Below are positions 34,601 to 42,474 of a stretch of DNA of 47,208 nt, in pieces. The translations under genes and the position numbers were made by a program. This DNA comes from an uncultured Bacteroidales bacterium (lineage in GTDB: Bacteria; Bacteroidota; Bacteroidia; Bacteroidales; UBA932), in the NCBI GenBank assembly GCA_944326305.1, contig CALVDL010000024.1, positions 1 through 47,208 on the forward strand, written 5' to 3'. Each line of letters opens with the position of its first letter. Position 1 is the first letter of the stretch. The notes beneath the pieces are model-generated. The model saw nothing but the letters and a program-made list of their open reading frames with translations. It had not been told where the DNA came from and did not search any database.

Positions 34601-36061
34601 ATCCGCGACCCGGGAAAGGACATCACGGCGGTATTTTGCGCTCAGGTATACGGTCCTTACGGCCAGATGGATGAAATAGGCGGCGAGAAGGATATGGAGG
34701 ATGATGTGGGCATGGCGAGTCACGCCTGTCCGCCCCGGCATCACAGATGACAGCGGCAGTCCGGACGCACTGATGGCTGACTGCACTGCAGGAATCTCCA
34801 GCAGTCCTGCACCGGCAAAGTATGAGGCGAAGAATGCGGCAAGGGCCCACAGCATAGCATTACGGATGGCGGTGGAGGCGGTGGCCCCGATATAGATACC
34901 GTCCCATGTGAATGCGGCACATCCGACAAGTGGCATCAGCAGGAGCCATGGCAGATAATCCCGGCACATGGAGACGACGTCGGAATCTGAAGTCATAATA
35001 CGGAGCACCGGGGTTCCGGCAAAGGCATACAGGAGCATGAACATCACTGCGATGCCCATGCTCCAGATAAACACATATTTCACAGTCTGACGCACACCGG
35101 CCCTGTTTCCCTGCCCGATATAGCGTCCGGTAAGGGCCTCACCGGCGTATGCGAACCCGTCGGTGAAATACGAGAACAGCATCATGATCTTCATGAGTAT
35201 CGATGCACTCGCCAGTACGAGATCCCCCTGATGCGAAGACAGCATGGTAAAACTGATGTATATGCCTATGATGCCCAGCGACCGGAGGAAAAGGTCTGCA
35301 TTCATGCTGAAGAAACGCCTCGTCTCCCTGCCCCTGAACACGGACAGGACGGATTGCATACGGAAACCGGGGAACACGCGCCTCCTGTATTTCACAAGCA
35401 TGATAAGCACAGCTGACAGGAGACCAAGATACTGCGCCACTACCGTACCGGCCGCGATACCGGCAAAGCCGATTCCATGACAATGTATCCTGCCGAGCGT
35501 GATGCCCAAGGCGAGGACAATGCTCACAAAGGCATTCATCACATTGACAATCAAGTCTGTAATCATAGGGCTCACCCCGTCCTGCATACCGATGAACCAT
35601 CCCTTGAATACCATCAGGGAGAGAGTCGCAGGGGCGGCCCAGATACGTATAAAGAAATACTGTTCCGCCAGGGCCCTCACCTCCCTGGTGCAGTCCACCA
35701 CCAGGAACGCCGCTTTCAGGAAGGCCCACTGCAGGGCAATCAGGACAAGGGCACAGGCAAGGGCAATACCAATGGCACGGATAAAGACATCGGCGCACTC
35801 CTTCATGTCGCCGCGTCCGTACGCCTGTGCCGCCAGTCCTCCTGTCCCTATCCGCAGGAAGCCGAAATTCCAGTAAAGCAGGTCGAACAGCATCGAGCCT
35901 ATCGCCACCCCGCCAATCAGCGTTGCCGCCGAGGCAAGCCCTGCTGCAGATGCGTCAAGATGCCCCGCCACGGCAATATCCACCATACCGACAAGCGGCA
36001 CAGTGATATTGGCAAGGATACTCGGCACCGCCAATGACAATATGTTCCTGTTTATCGACAT
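34598..36061 (-). CDS. MATE family efflux transporter
   Basis: 487 residues with about twelve hydrophobic helices in two similar halves, the MATE/DinF layout. N-terminal NILSLAVPSILANITVPLVGMVDIAVAGHL is a typical family start; a second-half SMNADLFLRSLG block follows. It is an inner-membrane cation-coupled exporter; the drug or metabolite is unknown. It runs convergently with the aldo/keto reductase. Upstream it is separated from rsgA by a paired-hairpin repeat and a strong terminator. Confidence 0.92.
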   Translation of the reverse strand: MSINRNILSLAVPSILANITVPLVGMVDIAVAGHLDASAAGLASAATLIGGVAIGSMLFDLLYWNFGFLRIGTGGLAAQAYGRGDMKECADVFIRAIGIALACALVLIALQWAFLKAAFLVVDCTREVRALAEQYFFIRIWAAPATLSLMVFKGWFIGMQDGVSPMITDLIVNVMNAFVSIVLALGITLGRIHCHGIGFAGIAAGTVVAQYLGLLSAVLIMLVKYRRRVFPGFRMQSVLSVFRGRETRRFFSMNADLFLRSLGIIGIYISFTMLSSHQGDLVLASASILMKIMMLFSYFTDGFAYAGEALTGRYIGQGNRAGVRQTVKYVFIWSMGIAVMFMLLYAFAGTPVLRIMTSDSDVVSMCRDYLPWLLLMPLVGCAAFTWDGIYIGATASTAIRNAMLWALAAFFASYFAGAGLLEIPAVQSAISASGLPLSSVMPGRTGVTRHAHIILHILLAAYFIHLAVRTVYLSAKYRRDVLSRVAD

Positions 36062-36089
36062 CCTGAATCCTGTTTAAAAATATCCCGAC

Positions 36090-36119
36090 GCCCCTCCGGG
36101 GCTGTCGCCGTCAGGCGAC
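36090..36119 (-). repeat. Paired-hairpin repeat, copy 2 (reverse orientation)
   Basis: On the minus strand: GTCGCC-TGAC-GGCGAC, then A, then GCCCC-GGA-GGGGC. Same architecture as 111-141, 41759-41787 and 43285-43314, with G-C pairs where copies 1 and 3 have A-T. It lies between rsgA and the MATE gene. Confidence 0.75.
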
Positions 36120-36131
36120 CGGGGGTAGACA

Positions 36132-36171
36132 AAATACCGCTGATGCAGCCAGGGCTGCATCAGCGGTATTT
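36132..36171 (-). terminator. Strong terminator hairpin overlapping the rsgA stop
   Basis: Perfect 19-bp arms (36132-36150 and 36153-36171) with 2 nt between. The 5' arm in the transcript includes the last rsgA codons and its TGA (36160-36162), and the 3' arm ends in TATTTTG. The ribosome must clear the stop codon before the hairpin can form. Confidence 0.75.
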
Positions 36172-37110
36172 CTGCTCCTCCTCCAGCATCCCCAGATAGG
36201 AAGAATACCTTTCATAGCTGATAATGCCATCCTCAACAGCGGCCTTCACCGCACATCCGGGCTCATGCGTATGCGTACACGGCGTAAAACGGCAATCCCG
36301 CGACACCTTCAGCATCTCCGGGAAATACAGGGCGATCTCCTCCTTCTCCAGATAAACCAGACCGAACCCCCTTATTCCAGGAGTGTCAATAATATACCCT
36401 CCGGAAGCAAGCCTGTACATCTCATAGAAAGTCGTAGTATGCTTCCCCTGGAGATGCGACTGGGAAATCTCCCCCGTCCTCGGGTTGAGCGCAGGGTCCA
36501 GAGCCTTGATCAAAGAAGACTTGCCCACTCCGGAGGCACCTGAAAAAAGGCAGACCTTCCCGCTGCAGGCCTCCCTCAGTGCCCCTATCCCAGTCCCTTC
36601 AGAAACCGACACATCCATCACGGGATACCCCGCCCCCTCATAGATCTCATGGAAGGCGGCCACCCTCTCACGGTGCTCCGGACCGTAAAGGTCCGACTTG
36701 TTGAGCACTATCGTCACCGGGACCCCATAGACCTCGCATGTGACCAGGAGCCTGTCAAGGAACGGCAGCTTCACCTCAGGGAAATTTATCGTCACGATGA
36801 TGAATGCCATATCGACATTGGACGCAATGATATGGGACTGGCGCGAAAGATTTGTGGAGCGGCGGATAATATAATTCCTGCGGGGAAGTATCTCAGTTAT
36901 CACAGCCGGATTCTCCGTATCGGGCATCTGCCCGGGCTGCAGGCCCTCCGGCAAGGTGAACTCCACGCAGTCACCGACCGCCACAGGGTTGGTGGCCGAA
37001 CTCCCCTTCTGGCGCATTTTTCCGCGCAGCACCGCCGGAAAGAGCGCCCACTCCGGGAGCACGGTCAGCAGATAGTGGCTCCCCGTATGTTTGACTACTG
37101 TCGCTTCCAT
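36160..37110 (-). CDS. rsgA: Small-subunit biogenesis GTPase RsgA
   Basis: 316 residues from the ATG at 37110; the frame stays open upstream into the lipoprotein gene, but that part is not RsgA. N-terminal OB fold (VVKHTGSHYLL), then a circularly permuted GTPase: NKSDLYG (G4) comes before GASGVGKSS (P-loop) and DTPGIRGFG (G3). The zinc site is CRFTPCTHTHEPGC. It helps 30S maturation. It starts 4 bp after the lipocalin-like lipoprotein gene and is probably cotranscribed with it. Confidence 0.95.
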   Translation of the reverse strand: MEATVVKHTGSHYLLTVLPEWALFPAVLRGKMRQKGSSATNPVAVGDCVEFTLPEGLQPGQMPDTENPAVITEILPRRNYIIRRSTNLSRQSHIIASNVDMAFIIVTINFPEVKLPFLDRLLVTCEVYGVPVTIVLNKSDLYGPEHRERVAAFHEIYEGAGYPVMDVSVSEGTGIGALREACSGKVCLFSGASGVGKSSLIKALDPALNPRTGEISQSHLQGKHTTTFYEMYRLASGGYIIDTPGIRGFGLVYLEKEEIALYFPEMLKVSRDCRFTPCTHTHEPGCAVKAAVEDGIISYERYSSYLGMLEEEQKYR

Positions 37111-37114
37111 AGAT

Positions 37115-38098
37115 TTATCTGCCCATATCCGCGCCGTCCTGCCTGAACATGAGCCGTCCCCTCTGGCTGACGGTCCAGCATCCGTCCTCGCGGCGCAGAT
37201 TCTTCGTATCATCATCTTCGGCATTCCACACATGACCGCCTGAAGGCAGCGTCCTGCGCTCCAGCATGTCGGGGCCCTTCTCACCAGGACAGAACACCTC
37301 CGCCTTCAGAGAATCACTGCTGAAAACGATGAATGCGGGAAGCCCGCTCCCGTCCACGGCATCCACCCTGACACCGCTCCTGTACAGGAGCACGGAATCC
37401 TGCAGGGCCCGGCTCCACACACGCCCTTCCGGAGCAAGGGCCCGGATCCTGACCACATTGTACACGCTCTCATACGTTTTGGCGAATCCCTCATCCGACC
37501 GGCCCATGTCGATGACTTCAAGCTCGGCATGCACCGGACGTCCGTTCTTCACACCACCGGTCAGGGAATCATAGGCCTGGGCCAGCCTGCCGGTCTTGTC
37601 TACCACCCAACAGGCTTCGTCCTTCCCCTCCGGGGTGAACGAGCGCACCTCATGCCCGAAGACAAGCGTGCCCTCCGTCACGAAACCCTTTTTCGCGGGG
37701 GTCAGTTCCGCCATAGGCACACTTTCCCCGGAGCGGGCAGCATCCCTCCTGGAATACCGGAGAGTGAGCGTCTTCTTCTTGAGGACCAGGCTGTCCTGTG
37801 TAATTTTCTCTATTGTAAGGGTATCGGAGAAATGAACGGTCATCCCGTTGCCGATGCTCTCCCCGGAAAGGATGAGCAGGCCGTCTTTCTGCTCCCATGC
37901 CCTGTACTGCATGGTGGCCATGTTTATAGAGGAGGCCTTCCCGCCCTCCTGGAGGGAAAACCCCTGCACCATGTCCGCCATGCCGGGGACAGGTTCAACC
38001 CATTCACCTTCTACGCCTGCTGTGGAGGAGCAGGACACCAATACGGCCGTGGCAAGTATCCCGCCCGCCGCAGCCAGGAATTTTTTTCGGTCAGTCAT
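37115..38098 (-). CDS. Lipocalin-like lipoprotein
   Basis: 327 residues. Hydrophobic leader to the lipobox LVSC (Cys about 23). Residues about 27-120 match the Bacteroidota lipocalin-like family: VEGEWVEPVPGMADMVQGFSL, then KASSINMATMQYRAWEQ. The C-terminal two thirds (GTLVFGHEVRSFTPEG, then CWVVDKTGRLAQAYDSLTGG) resemble an NlpE-like beta domain, but the match is loose. Predicted envelope protein; ligand unknown. Promoter box at 38122-38129; followed by rsgA at 4 bp. Confidence 0.75.
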   Translation of the reverse strand: MTDRKKFLAAAGGILATAVLVSCSSTAGVEGEWVEPVPGMADMVQGFSLQEGGKASSINMATMQYRAWEQKDGLLILSGESIGNGMTVHFSDTLTIEKITQDSLVLKKKTLTLRYSRRDAARSGESVPMAELTPAKKGFVTEGTLVFGHEVRSFTPEGKDEACWVVDKTGRLAQAYDSLTGGVKNGRPVHAELEVIDMGRSDEGFAKTYESVYNVVRIRALAPEGRVWSRALQDSVLLYRSGVRVDAVDGSGLPAFIVFSSDSLKAEVFCPGEKGPDMLERRTLPSGGHVWNAEDDDTKNLRREDGCWTVSQRGRLMFRQDGADMGR

Positions 38099-38121
38099 GT
38101 CTGTGTCGTATTAACCGGACA

Positions 38122-38129
38122 CAAAAATA
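38122..38129 (-). promoter_or_regulatory. -7 box of the lipoprotein-rsgA promoter
   Basis: On the minus strand TATTTTTG matches TAnnTTTG, 24 bp before the lipoprotein ATG. It is divergent from the polyprenyl synthase promoter at 38172-38179. Confidence 0.5.
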
Positions 38130-38171
38130 ATGAGAAACTGCTTAAAACATCCAGAATTCACATTATTTATC

Positions 38172-38179
38172 TACATTTG
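38172..38179 (+). promoter_or_regulatory. -7 box of the polyprenyl synthase promoter
   Basis: TACATTTG matches TAnnTTTG, 24 bp before the ATG at 38204. No -33 TTTG at the expected distance. Confidence 0.55.
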
Positions 38180-38203
38180 CCGGACAGAAAAAAATATAGG
38201 ACC

Positions 38204-39220
38204 ATGATCAACGAGGCACAAATAGAAGAAACCTTGGACAAACTGTTCGGGGACCCGGATTTTACAGATGAACCGGCAGGGCTGTACGACCCGCTCAGAT
38301 ATATGATAGGTATAGGAGGAAAACGCGTAAGGCCGCGCCTGTGCCTGACCGTTTACTCACTGTTCAGGGACAGCTTCTCCGAGGAGATCCTGCAGCCGGC
38401 AGCCGCCCTCGAGGTCTTCCACAGCTTCACGCTCATCCACGACGATATAATGGACAACTCCGAAATGCGCCGCAGCCAGCCCACAGTATGGAAAAAATGG
38501 AATGCCAATACGGCAATACTATCCGGTGACGTAATGTGCATCGACAGCTACCGCAGAATCGCCAAGGCCCCGGCGAAGACGCTCCCCCAGGTTCTCGAAC
38601 TCTTCACCGCCACGGCGGCACAGGTGTGCGAAGGCCAGCAGTATGATATGGACTTCGAGGACATGGCGGAGGTACCGATGGGGGACTACATGAAGATGAT
38701 CGGGCTGAAGACTGCCGTCCTGCTTGCTTGCTCGGCAAAGCTCGGGGCGCTGATAGCCGGTGCCGACGAGAGGACATGCGACTACCTTTACAGATTCGGC
38801 TACAGCCTCGGGCTGGCATTCCAGATAACGGATGACTACCTCGACACGTTCGGGGACACAAGCGTATTCGGAAAGAAGATAGGGGGAGACATCATAAACA
38901 ACAAAAAGAGCTGGCTCCTCACCCGGGCCCTTGAAAAGGGCGGGGAGATGGAGTCATCGGGGGTAATCCCGCACAGCATAGGAAAGGCGGCCCTCCTCGA
39001 TGCAATGGCGATGAAAAGCGGGAACGAGGCCGAGCAGAATGCGAAAATCGCAAAAGTCAAGAATATCTATATGGAGCTCGGCATCGACGAGGACGCCAAA
39101 TATGAAATCATAAAGCAGCATGCCCACGCCATGGACTATGCCGGGATGATCGGGCTTCCGCGTGTTCGCTACGAGATGCTGCACCGCTACGCCGACAGGC
39201 TCCTCGGCCGCACAAAATAG
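38204..39220 (+). CDS. Polyprenyl (short-chain) diphosphate synthase
   Basis: 338 residues from the ATG at 38204; the frame is open for 225 codons upstream but that part runs antisense to the lipoprotein gene. GIGGKRVRPRLCL near residue 36, first aspartate-rich motif LIHDDIMD followed by RRSQPTVWKKW, second motif FQITDDYLDTFGD. It condenses isopentenyl diphosphate with allylic diphosphates to make farnesyl/geranylgeranyl-type products for quinones and lipid carriers; exact chain length is not certain. It is linked to the U32 gene 9 bp downstream. Confidence 0.93.
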   Translation: MINEAQIEETLDKLFGDPDFTDEPAGLYDPLRYMIGIGGKRVRPRLCLTVYSLFRDSFSEEILQPAAALEVFHSFTLIHDDIMDNSEMRRSQPTVWKKWNANTAILSGDVMCIDSYRRIAKAPAKTLPQVLELFTATAAQVCEGQQYDMDFEDMAEVPMGDYMKMIGLKTAVLLACSAKLGALIAGADERTCDYLYRFGYSLGLAFQITDDYLDTFGDTSVFGKKIGGDIINNKKSWLLTRALEKGGEMESSGVIPHSIGKAALLDAMAMKSGNEAEQNAKIAKVKNIYMELGIDEDAKYEIIKQHAHAMDYAGMIGLPRVRYEMLHRYADRLLGRTK

Positions 39221-39229
39221 GACATACAG

Positions 39230-40498
39230 ATGCAGAAGAAAGATATAAACATCATGGCCCCGGCAGGAAACTTCGAATGCCTGCACGCTGCGATACAGGG
39301 AGGGGCGGACTCGGTATATTTCGGGGTGGAGAAGCTGAACATGCGCTCCCACTCCGCCAACAATTTCAAGATGGAGGACCTCAGTGAGATATGCAGCATC
39401 TGCCGGAGCCACGGGGTGCAGACATACCTCACACTGAACATCGTCCTGTACAACGGGGACCTCGATGACATGCGCCGCACCCTCGACGCCGCCAAAGAGG
39501 CAGGGATCACGGCAGTGATAGCCTCCGACATGGCGGCCATCATGTATGCCAGGCAGATCGGCCTCGAGGTACACATCTCCACCCAGCTGAGCATATCAAA
39601 CTCCGAGGCGCTGCGCTTCTACGCACAGTTCGCAGATGTCATCGTGCTCGCAAGGGAGCTTGACCTGCACCAGGTAAAAGAAATCAAGGAAATCATTGAC
39701 AGAGAACAGATCAAGGGACCGTCAGGGAGAAATGTGGAGATAGAGATGTTCGCCCATGGTGCCCTCTGCATGGCCATCTCCGGGAAATGCTATCTCAGCC
39801 TTCACGAATACGGGGCCTCCGCAAACCGCGGCTCATGCTACCAGATATGCCGCAGGGGATACGAAGTCACGGATTTGGAGACGGGAAACCGGCTGGTGGT
39901 CGACAACAAATACATAATGTCCCCGAAAGACCTCTGCACCATAGAGTTCATGGACAAGATAATAGACGCCGGGGTGACCGTATTCAAGATAGAGGGCAGG
40001 GCCAGGTCGGCAGAATATGTAAAGCGCGTATCCTCATGCTACAGGAGGGCAGCAGACGCCGTATGCGACGGGACCTATACCCCGGAACTGGCAGCAGGAC
40101 TTAAGACGGAGCTCTCCGAGGTGTTCAACCGGGGATTCTGGGACGGCTACTACCAGGGCGCAAGGCTCGGGCAGTGGAGCGAAGTCTACGGCAGCAAGGC
40201 CACAAGGAAAAAAGTGTACAGCGGAAAGGTCACAAACTGGTTCTCGAAACTCGGAGTGGCAGAAGTGCTCATAGAGTCCGAAAGCCTCAATGCAGGAGAC
40301 AGTATCCTAATCATCGGACCTTCAACAGGAGTGGTTGAAATGACAGTCCCGGAAATCCGCGTAGACCTGAAGGAGGTGCAGCAGGCCGGCAAGGGGACAT
40401 ACTGCTCTATACCTGTCGATGCAGGACTGCTGGCCGGATGCGGAGGCAAGCTACGGCGTTCCGACAAGGTCTATATCTGGAGCCCGTCCGGGAAATGA
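39230..40498 (+). CDS. Peptidase U32 family protein (TrhP/YegQ-like)
   Basis: 422 residues. The U32 signature is present: EMFAHGALCMAISGKCYLS near residues 165-183, then SANRGSCYQICRR. N-terminal barrel part: MAPAGNFECLHAAIQGGADSVYFG. The C-terminal beta domain after about 340 matches the family. In other bacteria relatives take part in tRNA 5-hydroxyuridine formation (TrhP) or ubiquinone synthesis (UbiU/V), often with an Fe-S cluster on the conserved Cys residues; a protease role is doubtful. Coupled to the polyprenyl synthase gene. It ends in a hairpin shared with the convergent hydrolase. Confidence 0.9.
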   Translation: MQKKDINIMAPAGNFECLHAAIQGGADSVYFGVEKLNMRSHSANNFKMEDLSEICSICRSHGVQTYLTLNIVLYNGDLDDMRRTLDAAKEAGITAVIASDMAAIMYARQIGLEVHISTQLSISNSEALRFYAQFADVIVLARELDLHQVKEIKEIIDREQIKGPSGRNVEIEMFAHGALCMAISGKCYLSLHEYGASANRGSCYQICRRGYEVTDLETGNRLVVDNKYIMSPKDLCTIEFMDKIIDAGVTVFKIEGRARSAEYVKRVSSCYRRAADAVCDGTYTPELAAGLKTELSEVFNRGFWDGYYQGARLGQWSEVYGSKATRKKVYSGKVTNWFSKLGVAEVLIESESLNAGDSILIIGPSTGVVEMTVPEIRVDLKEVQQAGKGTYCSIPVDAGLLAGCGGKLRRSDKVYIWSPSGK

Positions 40499-40500
40499 CA

Positions 40501-40528
40501 GGAAAATGTAGAGGGAACACTACTTTCC
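40501..40528. terminator. Bidirectional hairpin between the U32 gene and the lipase-like gene
   Basis: GGAAA (plus AT bulge) and GTAG pair with CTAC and TTTCC; the minus-strand gene's stop codon (40520-40522) is inside the right arm. It lies between two convergent genes. Confidence 0.45.
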
Positions 40529-41485
40529 CCTAATCATCTTCAGGCCTGCAGATGACATGCAGAAATCCAGCACGTCTGACCAGACCTTCATTTTCCCCTT
40601 TTCATTGAGGATTTCATGTCTCATGCCGGGATAAAGGACAGAAGAGACATTCCTGTAGCCGGCCTTCCGCATTTTCTCCACTGCAGCCCCGAACCTGTCT
40701 TCGGTACCCATGCATGGATCATCGGCACCGGAAATGAACATCACCGGAAGGTCCGGGGAACAGCACTTCCAGCCTTTGAGGCTATATGCGTCCTGCATGA
40801 GCCGGAAAAGGTTCAGGAAGCCGTCAGCAGTAAACTGGAATGAACACAATGGATCCCTGTCATAAGACCTTACAATTTCCGGATCAGAGCAGACCCATGC
40901 ATTCTGCGAACCCTCATGCCTGAAATCCCGGTTGAACGCACCGAACGCGATATTCTGTATGAGCCGAGGCCTGTGATGCCGCCCGAGGAACAGCGCACTG
41001 GCAGCTGCAAGGAACTTTCCGAACACGAGGCCCGGATTATAGCTCGGGCTGCCGCATACTACCAGACCGGAGACCGAAGTGTCAAAGCGCTTTACGAAAG
41101 AGCGCACCGCCATGGACCCCATGCTGTGGCCCAGGAGCACCAGAGGAAGTCCCGGAAACTCTTTCCGCACCTTGTCTGTGACCATCTTGATGTCGTAGAC
41201 CATAGCGCGCGCACCGCCCTCATAGAAATATCCCAGGTCATCGTCCGAGCGCACGGATTCCCCATGTCCTCTGTGGTCATGGATCACACTTGCGAACCCG
41301 TTGGAAGCCAGGTACTCCATGAAAGGCATGTACCTTTCCTTATGCTCGCACATGCCGTGGACGAGCTGGACAATACCGGTAGGGCACGCCCCTGCCGGCC
41401 TGCATTCCAGCACGCTTATTTCAAGCCCGTCACTCTCCGAAGCAAGCCTGAAGCTGCTGTATATTACGCTGTTTTCGGAAGCCAT
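40520..41485 (-). CDS. Alpha/beta hydrolase, monoacylglycerol-lipase/lysophospholipase type
   Basis: 321 residues, no signal peptide. Oxyanion/entry block IVQLVHGMCEHKERY, HDHRGHG, nucleophile elbow LLGHSMGSMAV, Asp in FISGADDPCMG and His in PGMRHEI form a complete catalytic set of the Hydrolase_4 family. Likely substrates are monoglycerides or lysophospholipids, which is inferred from family. Its 5' side abuts the AT-rich repeat at 41491, leaving only 5 bp of other sequence upstream, and no TAnnTTTG box was found there. Confidence 0.88.
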   Translation of the reverse strand: MASENSVIYSSFRLASESDGLEISVLECRPAGACPTGIVQLVHGMCEHKERYMPFMEYLASNGFASVIHDHRGHGESVRSDDDLGYFYEGGARAMVYDIKMVTDKVRKEFPGLPLVLLGHSMGSMAVRSFVKRFDTSVSGLVVCGSPSYNPGLVFGKFLAAASALFLGRHHRPRLIQNIAFGAFNRDFRHEGSQNAWVCSDPEIVRSYDRDPLCSFQFTADGFLNLFRLMQDAYSLKGWKCCSPDLPVMFISGADDPCMGTEDRFGAAVEKMRKAGYRNVSSVLYPGMRHEILNEKGKMKVWSDVLDFCMSSAGLKMIRGK

Positions 41486-41490
41486 AACTT

Positions 41491-41570
41491 AAACTAACGT
41501 CAGTTCGACGAATTTATATTTAACAATATTATCCTAAAAATCAGTATTTTATCATTTATGACCGGAATCC
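41491..41570 (+). repeat. AT-rich dispersed element, copy 2
   Basis: It begins AAACTAACGTCAGTTCGACGAATTT and continues through TTTAACAATATTATCC to TTTATGACCGGAATCC. It matches 4-56 and 43181-43254. Its first 25 bp are an imperfect inverted copy of 229-253. It directly precedes a block of TGTCATCCC repeats. Confidence 0.75.
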
Positions 41571-41571
41571 C

Positions 41572-41639
41572 TGTCATCCCGGGTGTCCTTTTGTCATCCC
41601 AAGCATCCTTCTGTCATCACGAAGTCTCTTTGTCATCCC
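41572..41639 (+). repeat. Tandem TGTCATCCC repeats, four units, period 19-20 bp
   Basis: TGTCATCCC (once TGTCATCAC) starts at 41572, 41592, 41612 and 41631. The units share a pyrimidine-rich tail (GTCCTTT, ATCCTTC, GTCTCTT). Confidence 0.75.
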
Positions 41640-41709
41640 GAGCGAAGTCGAGGGATCTGTCTATTCCTTCTACAGATTTCTCCACTCACTTTGTTCGGTC
41701 GAAATGACA
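41631..41709. repeat. Imperfect inverted repeat with TGTCAT/ATGACA ends
   Basis: The left arm begins TGTCATCCCGAGCGAAGTCG and runs to GGATCTGT; the right arm runs from ACAGATTTCTCC to GGTCGAAATGACA. The arms are near complements around a short AT-rich centre. This kind of TGTCAT...ATGACA intergenic palindrome is common in Bacteroidota. No transposase is present. Confidence 0.7.
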
Positions 41710-41758
41710 GAAAAAGTCCCGTCCGGTCGGAATGACAATTCATGTCTGTCCACCCCCA

Positions 41759-41886
41759 GTCACCTGCGGTGACAGCCCCGTCGGGGCATGCGGCTCCGCT
41801 TCGCTCCGCCGGCACCTCCACTGCTTCGGTTCCCTTGCAGGAAACCTCGCTGACGCTCCGGTGCGGCCCTGTCGGGCCTTCCCATC
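41759..41886 (+). repeat. Paired-hairpin repeat copy 3 with long GC-rich tail
   Basis: GTCACC-TGC-GGTGAC, A, GCCCC-GTC-GGGGC at 41759-41787, then a tail of about 100 bp (ATGCGGCTCCGC, GCTTCGGTT, GAAACCTCGCTGACGCTCCG, GGTGCGGCC, TCGGGCCTT) shared almost base for base with 43315-43397. It carries a 10-bp insertion relative to that copy. Confidence 0.8.
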
Positions 41887-41892
41887 TATGCA

Positions 41893-42450
41893 GTGTCCCG
41901 GACCGGACATCCCTGGAAAAGATCCGGACAAGAGCTACGGGGACCGGGATACGGAACAATCTTTAAAGATAGCAAAATAATTGATACCTGGACGACTTCC
42001 GAGATAATATCTTTGGTATATCCTCCGACAGAAACCGATACGACCACTGTGATTTATGTGCCGTCAAGAGCTACAAAACGTGCCCCTACCGTTTTCGGGA
42101 CAGGGCCCGAATACCGGAACCCTGTATTGATGAGACTGATATATGAAGGAAAGAATGTGGACGGCTATGTCATCCCTTGCCTGGAGCAGAACATTACACC
42201 GTCGGTCAATTACATCAGCAATACCTATCGTTATTATTACAAGGTAAAAGGCGAAGACGTGGCGAAAGCCTATTGGTTCGATGCATCAGGCGTCACCACA
42301 GGGGTGAAAGCAGCACTGAAACTTTGTTTCAAAGAATTTCCGGGAATGGTGGAACTAATTGAAGACAACCAGATCCCGAGAGATGAATTTCTGAAGAATC
42401 CCGAAATCATGGTCTTCATCCTCGATGATGTGCTCGAAACTGAAAAATAA
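41893..42450 (+). CDS. Unknown protein, probably 5'-truncated by a repeat
   Basis: The frame is 185 codons from a GTG at 41893, but the first 20 or so residues come from sequence just after the GC-rich repeat and look non-genuine. From about FKDSKIIDTWTTSEIISLVYPP (41960) on, composition is protein-like: VIYVPSRATKRAPTVFGTGPEYRNP, SNTYRYYYKVKGEDVAKAYWF, FLKNPEIMVFILDD. No family recognised. There is no good ATG or promoter near the start (the first internal ATG is at about residue 80), so this may be the tail of a gene whose 5' end was lost. It is followed 24 bp later by the exported barrel-like gene. Confidence 0.45.
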   Translation: MSRTGHPWKRSGQELRGPGYGTIFKDSKIIDTWTTSEIISLVYPPTETDTTTVIYVPSRATKRAPTVFGTGPEYRNPVLMRLIYEGKNVDGYVIPCLEQNITPSVNYISNTYRYYYKVKGEDVAKAYWFDASGVTTGVKAALKLCFKEFPGMVELIEDNQIPRDEFLKNPEIMVFILDDVLETEK

Positions 42451-42474
42451 AGTTCATCTGCAGCAGCAAAGATT

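Noticed and set aside
37111..37284. N-terminal extension of rsgA
   Set aside because: It lies inside the lipoprotein gene in another frame and RsgA proteins begin at about MEATVVKHTG (37110).
37529..38203. Long in-frame extension in front of the polyprenyl synthase
   Set aside because: It is antisense to the lipoprotein gene, has no family match, and the promoter TACATTTG lies inside it; the true start is 38204.
41572..41639. CRISPR-like array
   Set aside because: Units are 9 bp conserved with 10-11 bp between, far too short, and the intervals are themselves similar; no cas genes.
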